From Carex sylvatica (Eukaryota; Streptophyta; Magnoliopsida; Poales; Cyperaceae), in NCBI GenBank assembly GCA_964058845.1, contig CAXKVR010000583.1, forward strand, positions 1-21,677: a DNA stretch of 21,677 bases. The letters are read 5' to 3'. Below are positions 1-9,633 of the stretch, piece after piece. The notes under the pieces are model-generated. The model did not search any database, had not been told where the DNA came from, and was given only the letters and a program-made list of their open reading frames with translations. The stretch's first letter is position 1, and every line of letters begins with the position of its first letter. The translations under genes were made by a program, and so were the position numbers.

Positions 1-1
1 T

Positions 2-727
2 TTCCAGACATGGGGATGGTTCATGAGGTGGTTGCGTATGGAGGTAATTGGTAATAAGTTCATGTGCGTTGTTTCTGATCGGTACATGGGGATCAAGAAA
101 GTATTCACCGATAGATATGGTGGTTGGTACGATGATGGTGGCGAGTGCGTTCACAGATTGTGCTCACAACACATTGTCGAGAATTTGATGAAAAAAGTAC
201 ACAATAAAAAACTCTGTGACCTATTTAAAATACTTGTGAACAAAAAGAAGTCACGGAGGTTTGAGGAGTTCTTCAAAATATTACGAAAGAAAAATCCAGA
301 TGCAGTTGCGTACTTAAATAATGTCGACAAATATCAAGATACCAATCATAATGAGATCCCTAAACCATGGAAGGTGTATCAATGCATGGACAACGGCGCT
401 CGTTGGGGAATTATGACTACTAACGGATCTGAATCGTTGAATGCAGTATTCAAATATAGCCGGAGAGAAAGCAATGACTCGCCTAGCTAGTCAACAACTT
501 TGGTCAGAGCGAGTTGAAGAGCTATTAGCAAAAAGAATAAAAAAGTGTATGGAAATAAATTTCATGCCACTCGGTGTGCACGGTGAACACAAGGTCAAGG
601 TGAATGATGAGAGGGTCGTGTACAAAGAACGAGACGGAAATTTTACTTATAAAAAAAAACTTTTCGGTATAAGGTCATCATAAGTGATGAAAATATAGCA
701 CAATGTGCATGTCCCAAACCACAGCTT
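2..727 (+). pseudogene. MULE (Mutator-like) transposase fragment, frameshifted
   Basis: This is the C-terminal half of a MULE-family DDE transposase, open at the left edge of the window. In frame from base 2 there is a TW-x-WF block, then VVSDRYMGIKK (the SDR block carries the second acid of the DDE triad in this family), then HRLCSQHI (the conserved Cys/His region) and GIMTTNGSESLNAVFK, a very characteristic MULE block. The frame ends at a stop at 488-490. The reading moves to another frame near 465 (LASQQLWSERVEELLAKR), and again in the A-run at 650-658, giving ENIAQCACPKPQL, which matches the start of a SWIM-type zinc finger (CxC). The rest of the finger is missing. Two frame changes and an abrupt end in AT-rich sequence mark it as dead. 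No terminal inverted repeats were found. Family assignment is firm; activity is excluded. Confidence 0.85.
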
Positions 728-744
728 ACAAGTATATATATATT

Positions 745-840
745 TTTTTTTGCTTTCTGGGACGGGTCCTCCCTTCCCGTCCCATATATATATATTTGCT
801 TTTCGGGACAGGTCCTCCCTTCCCAGTCCATATATATATT
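745..840. repeat. Imperfect tandem duplication, about 46-bp period
   Basis: Two adjacent copies share the core GGTCCTCCCTTCCC (765-778 and 811-824) and are joined by TA-rich runs. The first copy also contains an inverted repeat, GGGACGGG (759-766) with CCCGTCCC (776-783), which is degraded in the second copy. It lies immediately after the MULE relic and may be part of that element's non-coding tail, but this is not shown. The open frames crossing it are low-complexity and are not believed. Confidence 0.6.
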
Positions 841-1827
841 TTTTTAATTCCTTAATCAAAATCATTATCAAATCAGAGATCATTTCGGGATGGGGTAATT
901 TGTCCCGTTCCATGGGACATATTAACACCCCCCATTCTACTTATATTTCGATAAAAATTAAAATCAGTATCGTATTCCGATATTTAATTTATTTAATTTC
1001 TATTATTAAAAAAATCGGCAGAAAATTTCTAGCCTGTAATTTTTTTTTTGGCAGCATTTTTTTTCATCTATTTCCCTGTTTCAAATTATATATTTGTCTA
1101 TCCCCATTTTCTAAAAAAAAAATAACGCTATATATTCAATTTTAAATTTTGACAATATTATTCATGAATTATGGAGAGGAAAAAAGTTCCATACAAAATG
1201 ACTATTTTAATAAAAAAAAATTAGACCAATTGACAAATAACGTTTCTTAAATAACATATTAAATGACATTTACATGTAAATAATATTTCTTAAATAACAT
1301 ATTAAATGACATATAATTTTTTGACATTTTTTTTGTAAAATAGCTTATACAAAATGATATATTAAATGACAAATAACATTTCTTAAATAATCTAAAAAAA
1401 ATGAAGACATGAACAATCAATTATCAACCAATTCAAAATTTCTTACATGATATATAAAAAAGGGAAAGAAATCAAGACCATTTAGAAAGATAATACAATG
1501 TGCATGTAGAGAGTACGTGTGGCGAGTACATTTCTAAATAAATTTAGACTTCTACATATTAAAAACATCAAATAGATGCATAGAATCAAAATATTTGATA
1601 TGAGAGTTAATATTCAATCCAAAATTTCATCTTTTAATCAAAGTCGTTGGCGGATTAGACATCTACTTATTTAATATAAGAATGAAGATATTAAAAAAAG
1701 TAATAATATTATTTTGCTCATTAAGTAATGTGTTTTAACTTTTAAACATGACGAGGGAATTCAAATGCCTCTATTTTTTGTGCCTCCGTCATGCCTCCAT
1801 TTTTAAGAACTTTAATAACTCAAAATT
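841..1827. other. AT-rich intergenic DNA, no gene seen
   Basis: Long A/T runs and no convincing coding frame. The only structure is a direct repeat, TTTCTTAAATAACATATTAA and following bases, at 1243-1268 and 1286-1311 (43-bp period), with a third partial copy around 1358-1389. These are probably remains of old insertions. Confidence 0.6.
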
Positions 1828-2060
1828 CACTACTACAGAATAAGAGATTGCACACGGACATAATTGGAGGAGCTACAAGGATTTTTTGCCGTATAGAGTG
1901 TGAGAGTGTAGAAATCTTTGAATAAATATACACGGATATTTATCCGTTTGCCAGCATCGCTCTCAAAATAACCGACCTACACAGATTATTACATAAACAG
2001 CCATATACAATTACATCTTTCTACGGAGATGGTAGATTTCATCTTTCTACGGAGATGCTC
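1828..2060. mobile_element. Decayed CACTA-like transposon terminus
   Basis: It starts CACTACTACAGAATAAG, which resembles the CACTA (En/Spm-type) terminal inverted repeat, and is followed by subterminal ACACGG/CCGT motifs. It aligns by eye, in the same orientation, to the better-preserved copy at 2872, including the shared blocks ACATAATTGGAGGAGCTAC and TTGCCAGCATCGCTCTCAAA. About 65 bp present in the second copy is absent here. Many subterminal palindromes are degraded (for example CTACAAGG...CCGTATAG). No transposase and no matching opposite end were found, so this is a relic or a non-autonomous end. Confidence 0.5.
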
Positions 2061-2348
2061 ATGTTTAATATGCAAGATATATATATATGAAAAGAAAAAG
2101 ATGTCGGCCGGCCGGGGTTAATGAAAATCCTTATTTCCAAAAAAAAAAGAAAAAAGAAAAATCGAACCAATATAATATTTTGTTATAATGTTACTAATAT
2201 TAATTATGCTGCTAAAATAGGACAGGCGTACGTGCCAACCGTAAATTCGTGTGTCCAAGAAAAAATTATAAAGTTATAATTACTTGTGTATACCATGTAC
2301 ATATGTCAGTGTTACAGATCGTGCACGTGGTACATTCCTTTTGGTGGT
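2061..2348. other. AT-rich intergenic DNA, no gene seen
   Basis: No coding frame or structured repeat was recognised. The only local oddity is a short GC-rich palindrome, CGGCCGGCCG, near 2105 in otherwise AT-rich sequence. Confidence 0.5.
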
Positions 2349-2369
2349 AACTTTCATTGCTTAATGGTT

Positions 2370-2402
<33 letters not shown>

Positions 2403-2415
2403 TTCATTGCTTAAT
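2349..2415 (+). mobile_element. Poly(A) micro-retroposon with target-site duplication
   Basis: The 17-bp direct repeat AACTTTCATTGCTTAAT occurs at 2349-2365 and 2399-2415. Between the copies lie only GGTTGC and a run of 29 A (2372-2400). A target duplication of this length ending in a poly(A) tail is the signature of LINE-type target-primed reverse transcription, here with an almost completely 5'-truncated insert. The A-run and the repeat share two bases at the boundary. The alternative is slippage-expanded poly(A) inside a tandem duplication, which would not explain why the second copy begins exactly at the tail. Confidence 0.65.
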
Positions 2416-2871
2416 ATTGGATTCTTTTTATGTATTAGAATTAGTTTGGAGTATGCAATGTTAATTTTATGATCGGCAAGTGGATGCATTCCAGCGATTC
2501 TAGTGCTTACACCTCTCTGGTGATGTGTTTCTCCATTATCCATGTAGATTCAAGAAACTTATATTTTGATCCGAATAGTTGTAATACATGATTAGATGCC
2601 AATTATATGGTGCATGCACATTATATTCTGTACAAATTAAAACATAAATACAGTTTGATTGTTATATAATATAATATTCTGTTACCAAATATACCATTCT
2701 AAAAGGGATGCGGGATGAATTGAAATTAGATATTTCAAGCATAATGGTAAAGTTATATCTGGCATATATAATTCAGTGTTACTAAGATACGATTCCCGGC
2801 ATATTTCCAAGTATTGGAAGTAAACAAAAGATATTTCACCCTTTGGAAGTGACTCACGTTTCTTAATTTAC
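2416..2871. other. AT-rich intergenic DNA, no gene seen
   Basis: No coding frame, RNA gene or repeat that I can support. Short open frames here are low-complexity and lack any family resemblance. Confidence 0.5.
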
Positions 2872-3280
2872 CACTATTACATAATAAAAGATTGCACACT
2901 GACATAATTGGAGGAGCTACACGGATTTTCTGCCGTGTAGAGTGTGAGAGTGTAAAATTTTTTGAATAAATACACACGGATATTTACCCGTGTGCGATTA
3001 TAAGACTTGTACAATTACTTACATAAACAACCGTATACAAACACTTGCCAGCATCGCTCTCAAAATAACTGAGCTACACGGATTATTACATAAACAGCCG
3101 TGTACTCCTCTCTCTACACGGACATTTAGCTAAATGTCTGTGTACGATTACTCTTTCTACACGGATATTTAGCTAAATGTCCGTGTAGCTCTCTTATTTT
3201 TTTTTTTTTTTTAATATTTAAATATATTTAAATATCTTTCTACACGGACTTTAGTTAAACGTCCGTGTCGAATTGTCTTA
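2872..3280. mobile_element. CACTA-like transposon terminus with subterminal hairpin array
   Basis: It begins CACTATTACATAATAAAAG, a CACTA-type end, followed by about seven inverted repeats built on CTACACGG...CCGTGTAG: 2917-2940, 2973-2994, 3075-3104, 3114-3144, 3157-3188 and 3240-3270, plus weaker ones. Those at 3114 and 3157 are near-perfect 31-32 bp palindromes centred on TTTAGCTAAA. Arrays of short subterminal repeats bound by the element's TnpA-like protein are typical of plant CACTA elements. It shares its first 240 bp with the copy at 1828. No transposase gene and no opposite terminus were found in the window, and no 3-bp target duplication can be verified. Confidence 0.55.
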
Positions 3281-4594
3281 TTTTTTTCATTTTTTTTTGT
3301 GTGGCTAGCCTCCAATTTTGCTAGCCATTTAACATCAGAATTTCAAAACAAAGAAATATTAAACATAAGTCTTTTAAACTCAGAATTCAAAAACTATACA
3401 ACAGTATAAATAATTCATGTACACTACATTATACAAAATTATACAAAATTATATTTAGCATTACAAAATTTTTCTTGAAACCACCGTGCCTACATACATC
3501 TGAGATCGTCGATCTGCTCCTTGGTGTAACACTTTTGCTTTGGTCCATACTACAATTATAATTTGGTATTACTTAGTAACAAGACACTTGCAAATATCAA
3601 TTGCTATTAATAAAATAAAAAGTATAAGTAAGCACAATATGAAAACCATAGAAAATATTAACATATTACAATTCATGCAACTTATATACATATTGATTTT
3701 TGTACACATGAAATTCCATGTAATCCACATAATATATACTCCTCAAGATCCAATACAATGTTTGTATAGAAGTTATGTCCTTACTACTTAGTAATTATGT
3801 GATCAAGCTTTGGCAAAATGTATTTAATTAAACATACAAACTCTTGGTTATTTATTAGGCAAAGCTTTATTCGGTCCAAACTTTACGAATTTAATTCAAT
3901 TATATATTTTTTTTAAACTTTTTATATAGTTTAGCCTCCTTCATAAAATATCACATATTCTTTTGTAGTCTAGTGGTTATAGCATATTTTATGATTGTAG
4001 AGAGTTTTGATTCAATTTCTCACCAACAACATATTGTGCATTTTAAATTTTAGCACTTCCTATCATTATTTTCTAGTTCCGCATCTAAATTCTATACTTC
4101 TATATTCTCCAACATATTGTCCTGTTTCATGGGATGATTGAGAGAGTGTTCAGTGTATTTTGTACATCAGAACCAAAACTTTTAATTAATTAAAGGAACT
4201 CTTGAATGTCTTATTTGATAATTATTTAATCCAATCCATCAATTAATTAAATGAATATTATCACATTATATTGTACACAATTCACATTTTATGCAAAACA
4301 TTAATATTGTAGATAACCTTAATCGTATTGATTACTTCTAAATAAAAATATAATTATAATTTGTAGTATACAATGCATAATAATTTTAATATAAGTCGAA
4401 TTACATCATCTAGGAACCTGGAGCAACTAAAGGGATCTAGATGTATTTATAAATGAACGTCAACCAACAAATGCTGAGAAGAAATCCCAAACAATACAAA
4501 TTGCTCCATAAAGAAACACAATTTTACAAACATAAAATGTACAACATGACATAGTGGGTGACATTCTTTTGAGCAAAACATATAAAGTTATTAC
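3281..4594. other. AT-rich intergenic DNA, no gene seen
   Basis: Probably includes the interior of the CACTA-like element that starts at 2872, but no transposase coding is visible. The open frame at 3540-3791 is AT-rich with no recognisable domain. Apart from the tRNA-like segment near 3960-4020, I see nothing supported. Confidence 0.5.
3960..4020 (+). mobile_element. Possible tRNA-derived SINE head (degenerate)
   Basis: TAGTCTAGTGG at 3966-3976 fits the pol III A box. GTTTTGATTCA at 4004-4014 is a degenerate B box (consensus GGTTCGANTCC), starting 38 bp downstream, which is a normal tRNA spacing. The first box resembles tRNA-Glu-like heads. There is no closed acceptor stem, so this is not a functional tRNA. 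No 3' tail or target duplication was identified. Confidence 0.3.
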
Positions 4595-4602
4595 AAGTAT
4601 GT
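4595..4602. other. Target-site duplication of the MITE (left copy)
   Basis: AAGTATGT, repeated exactly at 5053-5060 on the other side of the 450-bp element. Confidence 0.75.
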
Positions 4603-5052
4603 AGGGGTGTTCAAATTTGGTTCAAACGAAGTTAAATGATCAAATCAATTTTTTTTTTAAATAGAACCGAATCGATTAAGTCTAGCAACCGATTAAATAT
4701 ATCGACCGATTAAGAACTAAACCGAACAAATCGAAGTAAACCTTGGTACCATTATTAACAAAAAGAATACATTGTTATACACAATAACACAACAATTGAA
4801 GTTCGAATTGGTACGGTTTGGTTTGGTTTAATGAATTAATTATAACACCAATAAAATTAGAGTCGAATCAATATAAACCAGTTAGTTCGATTTAGTCGGT
4901 TTTGAGAAGTCTAAACCAAACCGATCCATTTAAACCGAAGTAATTCAAAATTTCAACGGAACCGATTCATTTAAACTGAAAAACCGATCTATTTAAATCA
5001 AAATTTTCCGATTTGATTAAAAACTGAATAATCTAAACCGTTCGAACACTGT
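4603..5052. mobile_element. hAT-like MITE, 450 bp, with 8-bp target duplication
   Basis: A perfect 8-bp direct repeat, AAGTATGT, flanks the element at 4595-4602 and 5053-5060. The ends are AGGGGTGTTC on the left and GAACACTGT on the right, an imperfect terminal inverted repeat. An 8-bp duplication is the hallmark of hAT transposases. The interior is rich in AACCGA/TCGGTT words in both orientations (for example 4660-4740 and 4900-4990), giving a partly foldback structure. There is no coding capacity, so it is non-autonomous. The exact TIR length is uncertain because of mismatches near the tips. Confidence 0.75.
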
Positions 5053-5060
5053 AAGTATGT
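5053..5060. other. Target-site duplication of the MITE (right copy)
   Basis: AAGTATGT, the exact partner of 4595-4602. Confidence 0.75.
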
Positions 5061-5352
5061 GGTTGGAGAAACAAAACATCAGATCAAAAAACATAATCCA
5101 ACCAAAGCACAAAATAGCAAAAAATAATACATGATAAGATCTGAGCTCCATGAGATGCCATTTTGACCTGACAAATAATTTCTTGAGAATGATAGAATCA
5201 TAGAATCATAAACTCCGACTTTACTGGTAATACATTTTTAAATGCACTGACAATTGCAAGAAATAAAAGGTAGTTGTGTCAATGAAAAACAATGCCCACC
5301 TATCAAAACAATATCATGCACAAGTTTGATGAACTAGTTATTATCTTCACCG
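5061..5352. other. AT-rich sequence 3' of the neprosin exon
   Basis: Downstream of the stop codon of the minus-strand neprosin exon, so it may hold its 3' untranslated region. No clear polyadenylation signal stands out and no gene was seen. Confidence 0.4.
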
Positions 5353-5733
5353 CTAGGAATAACAACCTCCCGGTCCACCATAGACGAAACGATCATCATC
5401 GATCATAAATTTTCCGAGCCCATAACAGCTTAAATAACCTAGTCTGTAATAATAAAAACTGATCGGGTAAAATTCACCATCCGGTTTAATAAAATTGATG
5501 TCGATCATCATAGCAGGAGTAGGTTGTCCAGGTGGAATATTATCTTTTGCAAAAACACCATTACCCATTGGAGGGCTTTTCAGAGAATTGATAAATTTGA
5601 CATAGCAGCCGAACTCAGCGTAAGTTGCTTGAAAAGATAACCCGGTGAATAAAGATGCAGGGAAGTAACCTATCTGACTGAGATAAGCACCACCAGGTCC
5701 AACAGACAACCCCCAATTTCCTGTGCTATTATC
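5353..5733 (-). CDS. Neprosin (DUF239) domain protein, last exon only
   Basis: This encodes about 126 residues of the C-terminal part of a neprosin-type (glutamic peptidase family, formerly DUF239) secreted plant protein. Visible family blocks in order are TGNWGLSVG, IGYFPASLF, a Y-x-E-F-G-C-Y-V stretch (the family's W-G-G-x-V position), MGNGVFA (family: MGSGHF), LSCYGLG and the terminal YGGPGGC before a TAG stop at 5353-5355. The exon appears to start after a splice acceptor read TAG on the minus strand (complement of 5734-5736), because the frame upstream meets a stop there. Two conserved positions differ from the usual pattern (NWW is NWG; WGG is FGC), hinting at divergence or decay. The N-terminal domain and signal peptide are absent. 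The copia LTR begins only 35 bp upstream of the exon, so the copia element probably sits in the preceding intron. Upstream exons, if they survive, lie beyond the window. Whether the gene is still functional is unknown. Confidence 0.7.
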   Translation of the reverse strand, partial: DNSTGNWGLSVGPGGAYLSQIGYFPASLFTGLSFQATYAEFGCYVKFINSLKSPPMGNGVFAKDNIPPGQPTPAMMIDINFIKPDGEFYPISFYYYRLGYLSCYGLGKFMIDDDRFVYGGPGGCYS

Positions 5734-5768
5734 CTACATCACCAACTTTTTAAATTAAATTCATGGTG

Positions 5769-6082
5769 TGTTGAAGCGACACAGAAGATCATTCTCACCA
5801 AGATGGAAGGTGGTGCTGGAGATGGTGCGCAATATCCAGAAGGAGCTGGAGATTATTTGTTGCATTATAATATCATGTAAATATAGAATTAGTCAAGCTA
5901 AGTTTGGAAAGTAGAATAGGTAGATTGTTGCCTTCTCACGAATAGCTATTCTATATATTGCTATATCTCCTCCTGCTGAAAAGTGTAAAAACGAATTATT
6001 ATTTTCCATTAAATAAAATCGGGAGGGAAGGGAGCTTTCATGGGAGTGCTGTGTTCTTTATTTCTATCTTATTAATTTGACA
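5769..6082 (+). repeat. Copia 5' LTR (314 bp)
   Basis: The right end is fixed by the PBS that follows directly: ...TTTGACA, then TGGTATCAGAGC. The left end is placed at TGTTGAAG because it gives TGT...ACA termini and a size normal for copia LTRs. Inside are a TATA-like CTATATATTG near 5951 and an AATAAA signal near 6015. The partner LTR lies outside the window, so the left end is inferred and no target duplication can be checked. Confidence 0.7.
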
Positions 6083-6094
6083 TGGTATCAGAGC
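6083..6094 (+). promoter_or_regulatory. Copia primer binding site, tRNA-iMet
   Basis: TGGTATCAGAGC is complementary to the 3' end of plant initiator methionine tRNA. It abuts the LTR end exactly, as expected for minus-strand DNA priming. Confidence 0.9.
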
Positions 6095-6213
6095 AAAGTT
6101 CAATCCTGGGAGGTAACAAACATTTTAGTTTTCTCTCTGTTATTTCGAAAACTTGGCAGTAGCTCTCTGTTTTTTCTTTTTCCTCCAAAACTGAAAATAC
6201 TTGATCCAAAACA

Positions 6214-7155
6214 ATGTCTGAAAAAACCTCAGAACCAGGAGAAGCAGCAAATACCGCTGCACTTCTAGACAAACTAACCCAACTATTAGCCATGCAACAA
6301 AATCAGATCATGGCCTTGCAACAACCTCAGACCAATACCCTACCACCTGCTACAACTGTAGTAGAAGCACCAATACATCCAAACCCAATTTCCACCAAGT
6401 TGAATGACACAAACTACACCCTTTGGTCCCAAGTAGTGCTGATGTATGTGAAAGGCCGTGATAAAATGAAACACATCAGCGGCAACCCTCCTCCACCACC
6501 ACCGACTGATCCATTATTTCTAAGATGGGATATTGATGATGCTGTAGTAAAGGGATGGTTAATTAATTCCCTAGATTAACAACTACATAATACATTTATT
6601 CGGTATCCAACTACAAAAGAAGTATGGGATGCAGTTGCCACTACATTCTATGATGGGAATGACAAGGCACAGGTGTATAATCTGAACAAGAGAGTAACTC
6701 GGCTCAAACAGTCGGGTAGAACCATAGAAGAGTACTATCATGAACTACAGGGGTTATGGCGTGAGATTGATTATCGTCGTCCAAATCCTATGGTTCATGC
6801 AGAGGATATCACAAAATTTAATGAGTTTGTTCAAGAAACTCGGGTCTATACTTTCCTAGATGGCCTTGATGACCGACTAGACAACGTGAGAGCTGTAGTC
6901 TTGCAAATGACAGCCTTCCCTTCACGACAGGGAGTTATGCTCAAGGGAGAGGAAGGACTCAACAGCTCTATGGCCATGGTGTCACATGGGTACAAACACT
7001 TTGAGGTAAATTCTGTTTCAAACAAGTATTCAACTAAGCATGAAAAGGCAAAATTAAAATGTAGTCATTGTGGTGGCACGGGACATCTAAAAGAAGGTTG
7101 TTTCAAAATAATCGGATACCCTGATTGGTATCAAGAGAAGAGGATGAAACAATAA
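6214..7155 (+). pseudogene. gag: Copia gag, with internal stop
   Basis: This encodes the nucleocapsid precursor. It starts MSEKTSEPGEAAN at 6214, about 120 bp after the PBS. KLNDTNYTLWSQVVLMYV is the start of the copia gag domain; after it come GWLINSLD, KEVWDAV and YYHELQGLWREIDYRRPNPM. Near the end there is a CCHC zinc knuckle (C-x2-C-x4-H-x4-C: CSHCGGTGHLKEGC). A TAA at 6577-6579 interrupts the gag domain, with the conserved sequence continuing in the same frame on both sides. A second TAA at 7153-7155 falls shortly after the zinc knuckle, and pol continues in the same frame beyond it. In most copia elements gag and pol form one frame without stops, so both are probably inactivating point changes. 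Confidence 0.88.
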
Positions 7156-8877
7156 GGGGAAAGAGTAAATGGTAAGGCGAACTGGACTGCAACCAATCCA
7201 AACCCGGGTTATCCAGGCCCGAACTTCTCTGTTGGATTCGGTTCACACCAGGTCGGCTCTGTGGGGTCACACCAGGTGCCGCAAAAGGGACTGGCAGGTC
7301 CGGAATGGTCTGCTCCAGGTCACAACTGGGCCGAACCCAGTGCTGCCATGGCACCAGTGCAGCCAAGCCGCAATAACCAGGGGACTGATCCTACCTCAGG
7401 TTCGGGTCAGGTTCATCTGATTCGGTCAGAAAATTCAGGTACTGCAGGGTTTGCTTCGCAAGCTGAAACAACAGGTAAACAAGTGGGTCAAGGTATGTAC
7501 TCATCCTTTAATAATAACTTAAATAATTGGGTTATTGATTCTGGAGCAACTGATCACATGACTTTTTTAAAAACTGAGCTGACCAATTTAAGAAAACCTA
7601 TCCGAGATGGGATACTAAATGCAAATGGAATGGAATACCCAGTAGAAAGCACAGGAGATGTGTGTCTGTCGAATTCTCTTAGTCTTAAAAATGCACTATT
7701 GGTTCCCTCTTTGTCTACTAAGCTTCCGTCTGTTGGCCAACTAACTGAAGAATTAAATTGTGTGGTTCTCATGTTTCCTGATTATTGTATATTCCAGGAT
7801 ATCCTCACGAAGGAGATCATTGGCCGTGGTATTAAGAAAGGTCGTTTGTATCATCTTGAAGAACTGAAAATTGGAAAGGCAAATGTAGCAATCAGGGGCT
7901 CAAGTTCAGAAGCACAAATTTGGACCTGGCATCGGCGGTTAGGGCATCCTTCCTTTAGCTATATGAGAAAATTGTTACCCTCTCTTATTTCTGACTTTGA
8001 TAGTTCTATGATTTCTTGTGAAACTTGCATAAAAGCAAAGAGTCACCGTGTTTCGTATCCGACTAGTATTAATAAAAGTGCTGCTCCTTTTGATTTAATT
8101 CACTCTGATGTTTGGAGACCATCCCCGGTAACTTCAATTTGTGGGTATAGATGGTTTGTTTTGTTTATTTATGATTGTACTCGAATGACTTGGGTATATT
8201 TATTAAAAGAGAATAGTGAAGTATCTGGGGTCTTTAAGAGTTTTTATAATATGATACGAAACCAATTTGACAAAGGAATTAAATTTTTTAGAAGTGATAA
8301 TGGGGGTGAATTTGTCAATGGTGTTCTTAAGGAATTTTTTGTTGAAAAAGGAATAATTCATGAAACATCTTGTGTTGGGACACCACAGCAGAATGGAGTG
8401 GCTGAGCGAAAAAATAGACACATTCTTGAAACAGCGAGGGCTTTGTTGTTTGAATATAACGTACCACAAATTTTCTGGGATACTGCTGTTAGTATGGCTG
8501 TCTATGTTATCAACCGGTTACCCACAAAAGTAAATAACTTTCAAACCCCACTAAAAACTCTTGAAACATTTGTCCCAATTCCTTCTGTTCAAAGCTTACC
8601 TCCAAAGATATTCGGGTGTGTTGCGTATGTCCATCTTCCAAAACACCAACGATCCAAAATAGAGCCTCATGCAATAAAGTGTGTGTCACTCGGGGTTGGA
8701 CTACATAAAAAGGGGTACAAATGCTATGAACCGGTAGCAAAGAAATGGTATGTTACCATGGACGTGACTTTTATTGAGACTGAGCCGTTTTTCTCTACAT
8801 ATTCGCCTCAGGGGGAGAGGGTAAATGAGGACAGCGAATATTCTGAGGTTGTACAAATTTTACAATATCCACAATCA

Positions 8878-8991
8878 GGGTCAGTGCCACTCGGGTCAGA
8901 GCCACTCGGGTCAGTGCCACTCGGGTCAGTGCCACTCGGGTCAGAGCCACTCGGGTCAGAGCCACTCGGGTCAGTGCCACTCAGGTCAGAG
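8878..8991 (+). repeat. 15-bp minisatellite coding GS(V/E)PL repeats
   Basis: Seven full 15-bp units plus a partial eighth, of the form GGGTCAGNGCCACTC, encode the pentapeptide GSVPL or GSEPL. The only variation is GTG/GAG at the third codon, and a C-to-T-like change in the last units. It lies in the copia integrase-RT linker, keeps the frame, and all other frames across it are also open, producing shadow frames on both strands. Confidence 0.9.
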
Positions 8992-9312
8992 ATCCGTGGG
9001 TTTGAAGAACAACAACCAGAATTACTCAAGAAGGTGTTTAGAAGAGGTGAAAATAGACGAGTTTGGGTAAACACAGCTAAAGAAATGATACAAACGGACC
9101 AAATACCACAAGAGCCTGGATCTCCTGAGGAACATCCACAGGTAAGTATCTCTAACTATATTCTACCTCCACGAGAGAATAGGGGAAAACTACCAAACCG
9201 GTATGTTTCAGAAGATGGAACAAGTGTTGCTAAATACCCGATTGCAAACTATGTGAACACCAAGAATTTGAATCAACCTTTAAGAGCCTTTAGTGAAAAA
9301 ATGTTGTCATTA

Positions 9313-9317
9313 GAAGT
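9313..9317. other. Target-site duplication of the Athila insertion (left)
   Basis: GAAGT immediately before the TG of the left LTR, matched exactly at 21030-21034. It is copia pol sequence, duplicated on integration. Confidence 0.95.
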
Positions 9318-9633
9318 TGATCGCACGAGAATATGCCAAAAAGTCTCAGTATAGCAAGCTATACTTTTTAAACCTTTGTTATACTCTGTCAATTCAGATA
9401 GCAAGTGCACTATCCTGTCGTTGAGTATGCTCAGGTATCGATCCACAGGGACGGAATAAAAACACTATACTTATCCTAAAATCACTTGAGATTCTAGAAG
9501 TGAGAGAAATTGGTTTGGTTTTAGTTCTAACAATTCTACTGATTAAAAGACAATAAAAGATAATTAAAGTTGTTTTCAATTGATAAAAGGGCGTTTCCAG
9601 GGTTCAGATTTCATTTCTGTTCAGTCTCAAGGC

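Larger units (their letters stand above)
5769..9317 (+). mobile_element. Ty1/copia LTR retrotransposon, left part (split by Athila insertion)
   Basis: The element contains a 5' LTR, an initiator-Met PBS, gag, protease and integrase in the copia order (INT before RT), and is then interrupted at 9317. It continues at 21030-21677 with reverse transcriptase and runs off the window, so its 3' LTR is not seen. It carries two in-frame stops in gag and a frame change with missing residues before RT, so it is not autonomous. Confidence 0.92.
7156..9317 (+). pseudogene. pol: Copia pol, left part: protease and integrase
   Basis: Continues gag in the same frame (the first ATG at 7261 is not a natural start). 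Aspartic protease motif WVIDSGATDHMT is near 7528. The GAG-pre-integrase/HHCC zinc region runs from WHRRLGHPSFSYM (about 7925) to CETCIKAKS. The integrase core has HSDVW (first Asp), FRSDNGGEF (second Asp) and GTPQQNGVAERKNRH (the catalytic Glu in VAE), a complete DDE set, followed by the usual IFGCVAYVH and KCVSLGVG blocks. A GSxPL pentapeptide array lies in the linker after integrase. The frame is broken at 9317 by the Athila insertion; residues coded beyond 9317 belong to the Athila LTR. The protein is truncated and not functional here. Confidence 0.92.

Noticed and set aside
705..1145. Plus-strand 146-codon frame
   Set aside because: Low-complexity AT-rich translation crossing the 46-bp tandem repeat; no domain and no homologous blocks.
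2101..2120. GGCCGGCC palindrome as a functional site
   Set aside because: A single short GC palindrome with no repetition or context.
3483..3560. Possible short minus-strand coding end (reads KCYTKEQIDDLRCM before a stop)
   Set aside because: Only about 20 codons, with no family match I can name and stops close upstream; not enough to support a gene or a transposase exon.
8795..9074. Repeat-coding frames on both strands over the GSxPL array
   Set aside because: They are shadows of a 15-bp repeat that happens to lack stops in other frames; only the plus frame continuous with copia integrase is real.
7261..9354. Copia pol as an intact 697-residue gene starting at 7261
   Set aside because: The frame is continuous with gag upstream, and its last residues come from the Athila LTR, not from copia.
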